A DNA stretch of 64,000 nt from Ischnura elegans (lineage: Eukaryota; Arthropoda; Insecta; Odonata; Coenagrionidae): contig NC_060258.1 in NCBI RefSeq assembly GCF_921293095.1, forward strand, positions 9,500,607 to 9,564,606, in the 5' to 3' direction. Positions 1-9,795 of the stretch are shown piece after piece. Numbering within the stretch: position 1 is the first letter of the stretch; the number at the start of each line of letters is the position of its first letter. The translations under genes and the position numbers were made by a program. The notes below the pieces were generated by a model. That model had not been told where the DNA came from, ran no database searches, and saw only the letters and a program-made list of their open reading frames with translations.

Positions 1-647
1 AATTTGATGCCATTTAGGAGAAAAGAATACGTAGAATATGGCTAACAATAAGTGCAAGATTTGGGGAAATTAATAGGAATCACAGAAACACTGATTGAGA
101 ATAATAGTTGATGTATTTTCCATAAAATAATAACTGTGCAGATGTTATTTAGGTTTACTCATACATATTCATTCTCTCCAGAGACGACTAAATCACTCAC
201 TTTGTCCATTGAAACACTGTTTTCATTAAAACTTCCACTTATATTAGATATGTCACAATCTGAAAAATATACAAGTCTATCTAAATTAATGATGAAAAGT
301 TTAAAATTCCACGAAACTGTCTGTTTAAGGTAACATGATTTTAGGAATGCCAGTTTTGTAAGACTTACCAAATGAGGTCAATGCCTTATTTTTGTTAGAA
401 GCACACGACTCATTTCATTAAACAGGTCACACAAAAACATGGTGAATGATTAACATATAAAAGCAATACCTAGCAACCTAACAACCAAACAAGGTTTCCA
501 TGGCAACCGTATCCTGCAACGTATGCAATCGTAGTATACATCGTGCTTATTCATGGCCCATATCAAACTTCCATCGGTTAAGTAATCTATAGACTCGAAA
601 CAGACAGATTTTATAAGTGTACAATTTTTCGTGTGCTCTTTGGGATA
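1..647. other. Unassigned AT-rich sequence
   Basis: No gene, tandem repeat or element end could be supported here. Open frames are short, overlap on both strands and resemble no family I know. Homology to the MITE at 61425-62022 starts at about 648. Confidence 0.5.
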
Positions 648-1065
648 TATATTAACAAGTCTCATAAGAAGAAGCCTCAACTTCTTGGAACCATTTATGT
701 CAAATACATTGCTGAAAATGCCAATAAATTAGCAGAATATTACTTAACAAAGAGTTATACATTATTTCCAAAAAAATCTTATAAGAATTTCTTAAATAAT
801 TATAAATTGCCAACATAAGTTACGGTGACTTAAATGCATGCCGGATAAAAACCTGAAAGTTATGTGACCTGCGCAACATTCTTATAGAATTCTATAAAAA
901 ATGCAAAGTTCTTATAAGAATTTCTGTAAGACTTATAGAATCCTATAAGAATTCTGTAAGACCTATAGAATCCTATCAGAATTCTGTAAGACTTATAGAT
1001 ATCTATAAGTCTTACAGAATTCTTATAAGAATTTCTGTAAGACTTATAAGAAATTTCCAATAGGG
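648..1065 (+). mobile_element. 5'-truncated copy of the TTATAAG-word MITE
   Basis: This stretch is alignable by eye with about 61610-62022: both contain the same text around 'cttcttggaaccatttatg', 'ctgcgcaacattcttata' and a terminal series of TTATAAGAATT/TATAGAATCC words. It ends at 1065 with CCAATAGGG, the same right end as the complete copy. The left inverted end (CCCTATTGG) is missing, so this copy has lost its left ~185 bp. The repeated words create a fake peptide series on the minus strand, which is not a gene. No target duplication can be assigned because one end is absent. Confidence 0.8.
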
Positions 1066-1534
1066 AACTTTGAACATATTTATTGATGTTTTGTTTCTAA
1101 GGTATTGCCACAACCTAGGTTACCATTAATTTTGATGTATTAAATAAAAATAAATTTTGCTGAGGTTATCGATGTCTGTTTTTTTATTACAACAATTTTT
1201 TGTTTTTGAAATATAAACCATTTCCTGAATGGGTGAATTTGCCTCGTCCAGATATTACTAGAGTTCATATGACTCCTCTTGACTCGACTAGATACCAGAC
1301 AGATCAAAAAGTACTACGCGCACATCCCTAGTTAGACGAAAACGATGGGATTTGTTCGTGAAGATCACTTTACCTTAAATAATTACGACAGAATTATGCT
1401 GAGAAATTACTTGAGCATGTGGTGCGGAGGAGGTGCAGTTGCCCCGTTTGTGCAGTACCCGCCTGTCACTTGTATTATGCTGTTTTTGATGAGTTATCGC
1501 CGCTTGAAAAAAAGGCCCTCTCAGTATCTGATGC
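1066..1534. other. Unassigned; target region of the hAT MITE
   Basis: An open stretch on + at 1345-1534 could be a remnant of coding sequence (one frame has several Cys and ends in a Leu/Ser/Lys-rich tail), but it matches no family I recognise. The hAT MITE inserted into this sequence at 1535-1542. Continuation beyond the insertion, at 2288, shows no convincing coding signal. Confidence 0.3.
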
Positions 1535-1542
1535 CTTATAAT

Positions 1543-2279
1543 CAGGGTTGATAAAAATCATGATTTTTTTCAAAAAAATCATTTTTGTTGATTTTTTTAT
1601 TGTAATCGGATTTTATTGATTTAAATTGGATTTTATTGATTTAAATGAGATTTTTATGTTTCTCCATTCATCAAAAATTCAGTTATTTGCAAAACTAACT
1701 ATTTGGGCAGCATATTGGAGAATGATCGTTTGCAGAAACAACAAGAGGCAACATACTCTAAACTCAATACAACATTTAGTCAATCAGGGGAGAGAACTAT
1801 GGAAATGCCAATGGTTTCAAATTAAAAATTACACCAGCATAATATAAAATTGCCATTGGAAGTATCAAATGTGCTATATTATGCAGTTCTAAAGTAAATG
1901 AAATTTAGAAAAATTCTGTAATTGCAACTTTGTATGGTGCCTACGCTTAGAAGTTAAATCAGAAAACAATTTTTTTCAACGGATACACTAGTATTCTAAC
2001 CAAAGCCATTTTTTTTAATTTTCATGTTACATGCATTCCTACAGTATCACTTCTATTTAAGAGGCACCATTGTGCTGATAACTGTCGATTCATTGTATTA
2101 ATTAAGAAATCAAAATCAAAATTATGCACTTACAGCTTCCTTTTCTTGACTCTTTAAAAATCAAACATATAGATCACATTATGGTTTAAATCACCTGATT
2201 TTTAAAATAAAAATCAAGTGATTTAAATCGCGATTTAAATCATGATTTAAATCAAAGTGATTTAAATCAATCAACCCTG
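1543..2279. mobile_element. hAT-type MITE with perfect 8-bp target duplication
   Basis: The element starts CAGGGTTGATAAAAATCATG and ends with the inverted form, TTAAATCAATCAACCCTG. It is flanked on both sides by the same 8-mer, CTTATAAT (1535-1542 and 2280-2287). The CAGGG terminus and 8-bp duplication are the standard signature of the hAT superfamily. The subterminal parts are rich in the word GATTTAAATC, which makes the ends able to fold back. It is 737 bp long and no transposase coding was seen, so it is non-autonomous. The intact target duplication suggests a fairly young insertion. Confidence 0.92.
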
Positions 2280-2287
2280 CTTATAAT

Positions 2288-2893
2288 TATTGTATTTTTT
2301 TGAAGTGTCAATGATTAATCATGATAAGAATACTTAAAGGGGACATACAGTAGGCTACCCTCCTTCTCTTCGAAATCAATTGATTCTCATGCATAGTATT
2401 CCAACTGAACTCCCTCGACACCATATTTGCTACCTAGAAGTGTACAATTTGTAAGAGCTCACTGGTATATAATCACGACCTCCTCCAATCAACTGACTTA
2501 GTGCCATAGGAGGAAATACAACCTGAGGAATTGATGGAAAGCCGAGTTCAGGAAAACTCCTGCCAATTGAAACCAGAATCAAAAACTGTTGGTGTTCAGA
2601 AAAAAAAACCTTCAGTATAGTGTGTTTTTCTTGGAAAAAAAGGCAGCATTGTATTTAAGAGTAGACTGTGTATTTTATTGTCAATTTGCTATCAGGAAAG
2701 ACTGGGTTACCTGTTATTGTTATGTTCAGGCAAATTAGACACAACAAATCTTTCAATATTTTAGCTCAGAATATCTCAATGTCTCACCCTCGACAGCGGC
2801 ACGATATTTTTCTGCTTCCATTATTCCGATGGCTAGTCTTTCGAAAAATCTGGTTTTTTGGGTTGACAAAAATAAGATGTTGCTTAATATGCC
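2288..2893. other. Unassigned sequence
   Basis: AT-rich, with short frames only. No repeat ends, domain or tandem structure recognised. Confidence 0.4.
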
Positions 2894-3562
2894 AATAGGG
2901 TGGTTTCCTATTATTTTTTTATTCCCTAAATCGAAAGATTATTACTCCTGGAGTACGTATTTCACGTTTTTTGATTTTTAAATGACGATCTCTATTTTTC
3001 GCGATCAAATGAAAAGTGAAAAATTTCAAGCGCGCGAAAACGCGACGCTTAAGTATGAATGTCGGGAAGTCTCTCCGCGTGACGTATTTCTGGTTCCCCC
3101 TCCTGCCCTGCGAGGTGACCTTGAGGCGAGGCTTAACGCTGATAAGACGCAGGCTGCTAGCGGCTAGCCTAGTACCCTGCTGGCTGGTAGCGCTTGGCTT
3201 AAATAAGGATTATTAATAACTAATCAAGCAAGGAAAACTTTCCGACCTTAGCCAGTTTTAATAAGTGATTGTTAAGACATGTTTCCCTGAGCTCTGCGCC
3301 TCATGCATGCAATGGTAACCTCAGACGACGTATAACTCCTATCCACTCGTATAGAAACTAGGTCCCTGTGACGTCACGCGGAGTGGCATCGCATGGGCGG
3401 CAATCTGGCCCTTTTCAAATGAGGATAAAAATGGACCATTGCCATTCGTCTAACCCGGTATTTCTAAAACAAAATAATTTGTATATTATGAATACACTAA
3501 TGGTGGGTAACGAATCGCAATCAATGCCTTTCGTTTTCTTTGATGAAGGAAACCACCCTATT
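2894..3562. mobile_element. TIR element, copy 1 (AATAGGGTGGTTTCC ends)
   Basis: A 669-bp unit with 15-bp terminal inverted repeats, AATAGGGTGGTTTCC at the left and GGAAACCACCCTATT at the right. A second copy of the same length lies at 7118-7784. The interior is relatively GC-rich and holds several short overlapping frames that are not conserved as protein between the copies. No clear target duplication was found, so the superfamily is not assigned. Confidence 0.8.
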
Positions 3563-4892
3563 CCCTTTCCTGCTTGCCTTCACATGTAGAGTCAACTATT
3601 GATTGTTTAGAAATAGACATTGAAAAACCAGGTAACCCAATTTGGCAAAGTTTAACCTGAATTGGATCATAAAAAAATAGATGTTTTTCCACTCCAGTGA
3701 GTGATATTTTCTCTTGTATGAATCAGTCTTTTCACTGTGGTTAGTACATCAAATTACGCTTACTTTATTACGCTACAATAGGTATAAAGTAAAAGAAGTG
3801 AATTGCAAAGGAAACTCTAAATCCGTTTTTTACAGTAATCAGTGCATTATACGGCTGATAGTGAAGAAAATTAGAAATAATGTTTTTCAAACGCAACTAT
3901 TTCAAAAGGAATCAGTTTCAACATTGCTATAAAATTAATGAATTGTTTGTAGCTCAAATATTTCTATCTAAACTCAATCAAAAAATAAATCGTTTGATTT
4001 TTCTTTAGAAAATTTCAGTTCGAGGGTTTATGGTGACTAGGCAATAGATAGTGTAATTCGAATAGACTGGATTTCTTCAGCAAATTCCAAAAGGCTGTGG
4101 GGTAATAGTAGATCGCGTATTCAAACTACGTGCTCACTCATTCAGTGGTAAAATTTGAGAGTTAATTAGACCACCAAGAGTTTCCAAGAATGTAGAGAGC
4201 TCTCAAGATGAAGTTAAGCTAACTAAGCAAATATGACCCATGCGGAGAGAGTAATAAGAATGGTCAGGGAATACAAGTTGCTTGTCCTTCATTCCTGCAT
4301 TGACAACCGCTTGGTGCAAAAAAGCAGGAATAGAGGATAGCTTTAAAAGACAATCACTTCAACCATAACGATATTCGGGCTCTGCCTCAATGATGGGGAA
4401 ATTTTTTAGGAAGCGACGGAAAATACTTTGAATGATTCATTTATAACCTTTTTTTAAATAAAGATGTATTTTTCATTTAAAAAACAGCGAGAGATTAGTT
4501 GCGCACCAAATACTATTTAATATAAATGATTGAATTTTGTCATACGTTTGCTAAATAGCTTATAATTATTTTGTAGGCATCTAATAGAAGTTTCATAGCT
4601 AATATTAAAAGCTGTATTATCTTATGCTTATGCCTTTCGTCAAGCAGCCACTATAAACGCGGCTCCAAAAGTGCATAACCTGTCAAAGCCTGTACACACT
4701 TCAGACAGTATGCACACAGAACACACCTTAAAACTGTACATAGTATGATGTGCATAATGTGTACAGAAAAATTACCTTAAATCTGTGCACAGAAAGCATT
4801 TCACAACATACTGAATCAAAAAGCTGATATCATACAGAGAGCAAAAAATCATAACTTGTACCATATAAACTATATTTGCACTAACTAGATGC
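3563..4892. other. Unassigned; short TGTGCACA/TGTACA word cluster near its right end
   Basis: No gene supported. Between about 4675 and 4830 the words TGTACA, TGTGCA and TGCACAC recur on both strands, somewhat like the subterminal word arrays at 54-62 kb, but no element ends could be placed around them. Confidence 0.3.
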
Positions 4893-6569
4893 ATCAGGAT
4901 GGTGAGTGAGTGAGTGGTGGTGTTGATAAGATCCCTGGTAATGTAATATACCTCAGCTATGATATGATTAAGTCTCCGTTTCTGCATCTAGTTAATGAAT
5001 CTCTGAGACTTGGAATTTTTCCAAACTCGCTCAAAGTGTCTAAGATTGTGCCCTCTTATAAGAATAAAGGTAATACTGATGATTTGAATAACTATAGGCC
5101 AATTGCACTGCAAAACGCATTTTCCAAAATTTTTGAAAAAATAGTCTACTCAAGATTTGTATCATTTTTAGATTAACATAACCTACTTTCTAGCAATCAA
5201 CATGGGTTTACAAAAGGAAAATCCACAGTTACTGCTATTACTCATGCAATTGATAAAATACTGGTATCCATTGATAATAGAAATGAAACTATGGCTTTAT
5301 TCTATGATTTTATTAAAGCATTTGATCTTGTAAATCATGACCAGCTATTGATTAAACTTTATAGATTGGGCATTAGGGGTATTCCGCATCAATGGATAAA
5401 ATCATATCTACACAATAGATCTCAGGTGGTGACCATAAAATTTGATGGAGTCAAATATACTTCAACTGCTCGTCATTCAACAGTGGGTGTTCCACAAGGT
5501 TCAACTCTTGGTCCACTGTTATTTTTATTATATGTAAATGACCTTTCATCATCCTTATCTTGTAATCACAATAATACACCAGTTTTATATGCTGATGACA
5601 CGACAGTGATAGTGTCATCCAATTCTGAACAATCATTGATTGATCAAGCTCAGTTAATTTCAAATGAGATCAGTAAATGGCCAAAGGATAACTTTTTAAT
5701 TATTAACCCTAACAAAAGCAATTTAATGCACTTTAAGACTAGTGGCCCACCATCAGAAAACATCAGTGTAAGTCTGAACAGTAAACCTATTGATCAAGTG
5801 GATAACTGTAAATTCTTAGGAATACATCTGGATTACAAAATGTCCTGGGCAGACCACATTGTATATATCAGCGGCAAACTTAGTTCTACTTGTTACTTGC
5901 TGAGACAGCTCAGTTCCACAGTGGAAAGTAAAACTTTACTAAACCTATATTACAGTGACTTTTATTCACATGTTACTTACAGTGTAATTTTCTGGGGATC
6001 AACTTATAAATCCATTAAAATATTTTGTCTACAAAAACGGGCCATGAGAATAATTGCTCATAAAGGCTATAGGTCTCCCAGTAGACCAATATTTAAAGAA
6101 TTGCTTGTACTACCTATTCCGTGTGTATATATATTGTTAACTGTTATGTATGTAAAGAATAACCTTAAAAATTTCACTTTGAATAACAGTGTACATAGTC
6201 ATTACACTAGGTCACAAAGTGATATTCATCACAATTTTGTACGCACCAGAGTTACTAAAACGGGGCCCACAGAAATGGGCATCAAACTTTTTAACAAATT
6301 ACCGACAGATATTAAAAATGTAAATAATTCTAATTTGTTTAAAGCCAAGTTAAAAAAACTACTTCTGGCTAAAATGTATTATTCAGTTGATGAATACTTT
6401 GACGATGCATTTTAACTCTTTATGTAAATATATTAACAGGTAATTACTCCTGTTTAATTATGTATATCTGTATTTTTCTGTATTTACATGTATTATTGAC
6501 GTGCCTTATATCTTGTCCATTACTAATGTACTAGATCGTTGGGCAAATAAAGATATTATTATTATTATC
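4893..6569 (+). mobile_element. 5'-truncated non-LTR retrotransposon (Jockey/CR1-like)
   Basis: The fragment begins inside the reverse transcriptase and runs to a 3' end of the form 'gggcaaataaagat' followed by (ATT)n. The same 3' tail recurs at 39956-40037, and a related LINE end (56713-57277) also finishes in (ATT)n. Upstream endonuclease and ORF1 are missing, which is the usual 5' truncation of LINE insertions. No target duplication was identified. Confidence 0.92.
4910..6415 (+). pseudogene. LINE reverse transcriptase, C-terminal two-thirds of ORF2
   Basis: Reverse transcriptase of a non-LTR retrotransposon. Visible in order: the fingers region (GGVDKIPGNVI, then NNYRPIALQNAFSKIFEKIV), QHGFTKGKST, the palm motif KAFDLVNH, GVPQGSTLGPLLF, the catalytic YADD box at about 5588, and the C-terminal part ending near HYTRSQ...FNKLPTDI...YYSVDEYF. 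One in-frame TAA at 5174-5176, just before the QHGF block, splits an otherwise open frame: the sequence on both sides is in the same phase. The start is not native because the 5' half is gone. The motif set is LINE RT beyond doubt. The clade (Jockey, CR1 or a neighbour) is inferred from the C-terminal layout only. Confidence 0.93.
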
Positions 6570-7117
6570 AACATTTCATGCAGAAATTTTCAGCGGAGGT
6601 GGAGTAACTACTACTGTATTCGTAAAAGCTGGTCCAGTAATGGCAAAATAAACTAGAAAAAATTACCGCGAAGCCTTCACTTCTTTAATATCTGCAGCCA
6701 AAAAGTCTTTTACTTACTTTTAAAATATAATGCCATCATTAAGGAATCCACCTTTGGGAGATTATCGCAACAGTCTTTTCACGAAACCGTCTTCCATTTC
6801 GCATATATTCGATATATTCTTGTTCAACGAATACAGAAAATGGATAAAATATACTTGACGTGACTAAGTAACGTCATGAATGTCTGAGAGAAAACACGGA
6901 TTAAAAAAATACCGAAATATTCACATACTCAACGACTGCTTCCTTGTAGCTTCTGCGGCCGTACATGCTGAACGAAAACGCCGTAGGGAGAAATGACGTC
7001 ACCAACAATCAGAGCTAACTTCGCGTTTGCAGACACATTTCACTGTTTTAAATGAATTTCATGATAAAATCAATGGTCTACGAGAAGTTCGATTGGTGAA
7101 AATGGATTCCTGGTGAA
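6570..7117. other. Unassigned sequence between LINE and TIR element
   Basis: No coding or repeat feature supported. It contains no second copy elsewhere in the window that I could find. Confidence 0.35.
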
Positions 7118-7784
7118 AATAGGGTGGTTTCCTATTATTTTTTTATTGCCTAAATCAAAAGATTATTACTCCTGGAGTACGTATTTCACGCTTTTAGATT
7201 TTTAAATGACGATATCTATTTTTCGCGATCAAATGAAAAGTGAAAAATTTCAAGCGCGCGAAAATGCGACGCGTAAGTAGGAATGAAGGGAAAAAGTCCG
7301 TGCGACGCATTTCTGGTTCCCCCTCCACCCGGTGAGGTGACCTTGAGGCGAGGTTTAGCGCTGATGCGTCGCAGGATGCTAGCGGATAGCTGAGTACCTT
7401 GCTGCATGGTAGCGCTTGGCTTAAAAAAGGTTTATTAATACCTTATCAAACGAAAAAAACTTTCCGAACTTAGCCAGTTTTAATAGGTGATTATTAAGAC
7501 ATGTTTCCCTGAGCTCTGTGCCTCATGCATGCATTGGTAGCCTCTGACGATGCATAACTCCTATCCTCTCGTGTAGAAACTAGGTCCCTGTGACGTCACG
7601 TGGAGTGGAATCGCATGGGCGCCAATCTGGCCTTTTTCAAATGAGGTTAAAATTTGACCCTTGCCATTCGTCTAAACCGGTATTTCAAAAACCAAATAAT
7701 TTGTGTATTATGAATACACTAATGGTGGGTAACGAATCGCCATCAATGCCTTTTGTTTTCTTTGATGAAGGAAACTACCCTATT
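7118..7784. mobile_element. TIR element, copy 2 (AATAGGGTGGTTTCC ends)
   Basis: Second copy of the unit at 2894-3562, alignable along its whole length with scattered substitutions and small indels. It keeps the left end AATAGGGTGGTTTCC; the right end has one change (GGAAACTACCCTATT). The two copies are in the same orientation, about 4.2 kb apart, on either side of the LINE fragment. Divergence looks like roughly a tenth of positions by eye, so it is an old duplication or two separate insertions of one family. Confidence 0.8.
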
Positions 7785-7799
7785 GCTATAAGAATCATA

Positions 7800-8757
7800 T
7801 ATTATTTTGATGAAAAAAATTCCATGCAACTTCCCCATTGTGGACAGTACTGAGGGAGTCTGGGACCATTTTTGAGATGGAGTCGGATTCCATGATGGCT
7901 ACGTTCAATTCTTCACTGCCCACTTTCTTTTTTAAAAACCACTTTCCAAACAGGGAATGCTGGGTAAAAGAAGAGGGGAAAACCCTTCATAGTGGAGCCC
8001 AAGTGTGGTTCACGGATGGCTCCATGAAAGAAGGGAAAGCAGGGGCAGGTGTCTACAGCCAATCTCCTCCTAGGAGCATACATGTTCCCCTAGGAAGATA
8101 TGCCACAGTGTTTCAGGCAGAAATTTTTGCTATCCTAACCTGTGTGCACGCCATTGAGGAGACAGGTCTCTACAAGAGACCGATCCATATATGCACCGAT
8201 AGTCAGGCTGCCCTAAAAGCCATGAACTCACCTTGGTGCAGGTCCAAGCTATTGGCTGAATGCTACAATGCACTCAATATTTTGGGCAGCCATTGCAAAA
8301 TAGAACTTTTCTGGGTACCGGGACATTCAGGTATTACTGGTAACGAGAAGGCAGATGAACTGGCTAAGGCCGGCGCTGAACAGAACCCAATTGGCCCAGA
8401 ACCAATTGTGCCAGTTGCCCCCTCAATGGGGATGGATGCAATCTAGTGTGGGGATCAACCCAACACTTTCAAATATGGCGAGAAACACCGGGGCTACATC
8501 AGGCAAAACTCTAATAGGAGAGCTCTCTCCTAGACTCGAGAGAAGACTTCTCCTTATGAACAGAAGTCAAATGCGGACAGTAGTAGGCCTGCTTACAGGA
8601 CACTATCATGTAATGAGACATATGCACCTGCTGTGGGTAACAGACTCAGATAGGTGCAGATGGTCTAAGATCGGAGAAGAAACAACCACCCATCTAATAT
8701 GCGAGTGCCCCGCAATCATGAGGACTCGTTATAGACACCTAGGGGGGTGTGCTTGAA
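7800..8757 (+). pseudogene. R1/I-like LINE fragment: RNase H and C-terminal zinc knuckle
   Basis: The C-terminal end of a non-LTR retrotransposon ORF2. The RNase H domain keeps its acidic residues: VWFTDGSM (first Asp), QAEIFAIL (Glu), ICTDSQAAL (second Asp), followed by the FWVPGHSGITGNEKADELA block with the conserved His and last Asp. After it come LLTGHYHVMRHMHLL and a Cys/His-rich tail (DRCRWSKIGEETTTHLICECP), the C-terminal knuckle of R1/I/Jockey-type LINEs; the usual second Cys of CxxC is Ser here. A change of frame separates RNase H from the tail at about 8420-8450. The RT domain upstream is missing. This is a different LINE lineage from the one at 4893-6569, which has no RNase H. Confidence 0.9.
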
Positions 8758-8941
8758 TCGCTCGTGATTAATTCCGGCACAGAATAATCCCGATCTCTCA
8801 TTCCGTGCCGGAATCTTTTTGCTCGGGATTTGGTGTGCTTGAAATTTTCAAACTGATTGTCGGTTTCGAGGGTTGCTATCTAGATTCAACCCGAGCGATA
8901 GACGTGGCAACGTCGGGATGAGGACGTAAATACAGACGCTG
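8758..8941. other. Short unassigned spacer
   Basis: GC-richer than its surroundings, with a repeated phrase GTGTGCTTGAA. No feature assigned. Confidence 0.3.
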
Positions 8942-8945
8942 TTAA

Positions 8946-9726
8946 CCCTTTCGCGCCGAATCCCGCACCTGTGCGGCGAGGATTTTTTTTCCTCAACTAC
9001 GAATGCCACTCCAGTGCGTCCTGAATGTTCTTACCCTAACCAACGAATGCCGCGCCTGTGCGGCACAGGTCGAAAAAAGTGACCGTGGCGGACACAATAG
9101 ACCCACGGGCGCGGTCGCCCCTTGTGATCCGCCTTAGCGCGAGCCCAGTCCCTTCTTCGGCCACTCAGGTCGACCCTTTCCTATCCTCTCCACACGGTCA
9201 ACTACTGTTATTTGCAGTGTGTTTTCCAAAAAAATATTTGTTGCGTACTTTTGAAATTCAATGCTAGAAATGAATTCGTCTTTTTTCTGACCACATGGAA
9301 ATTTCAAACAAAATTCTAACGTTAATATCAACGGATTTACAGACCAACTAATAAATATACTAAATCCGTCTATATCAACGTTACAACTTCATTTAAAATT
9401 TCGGCACGCTCAGAAAAACAACACAAAATTCATTTTGAATGTAACAAATCGATGCGAGCAACAAATATTTGCATATACTTTGCATTAACATTTTAGCCAG
9501 TTGACCGCGAACTCGTGCTAGGAAGGGGCTTTTAATCCCTCTAGGGTCTGGGACAGAGGCCGAGGAAAAGGATCGGCGCCCCACTGAGTTGGGTCCAAAA
9601 ATGGTTAGGGAGGGAACCACTGCCTTTAGTCGACGCGGAAAGGCTTCGTACAGAGGAGTAAAGAAAACTTTCAAGAGACTCGTATTGAGGAAGAATTTCC
9701 TTCAACGAAGGTCCGGCACGAAAGGG
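8946..9726. mobile_element. TTAA-flanked piggyBac-like MITE 1
   Basis: The element is bordered by TTAA on both sides (8942-8945 and 9727-9730) and has inverted ends CCCTTTCGCGCCG and CGGCACGAAAGGG. TTAA targets with CCCT-type ends are characteristic of piggyBac elements. It is 781 bp, GC-rich inside, with GCCGCGCCTGTGCGGC-like palindromes near the left end. No transposase domain is visible, so it is non-autonomous. It lies 69 bp upstream of the Harbinger Myb-type start codon. Confidence 0.8.
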
Positions 9727-9795
9727 TTAAGGCCGTGTCAAAAAATATTTACAAAACAATTGACAGCAGAAAGCCAGATACCGCTCATATTAAAA

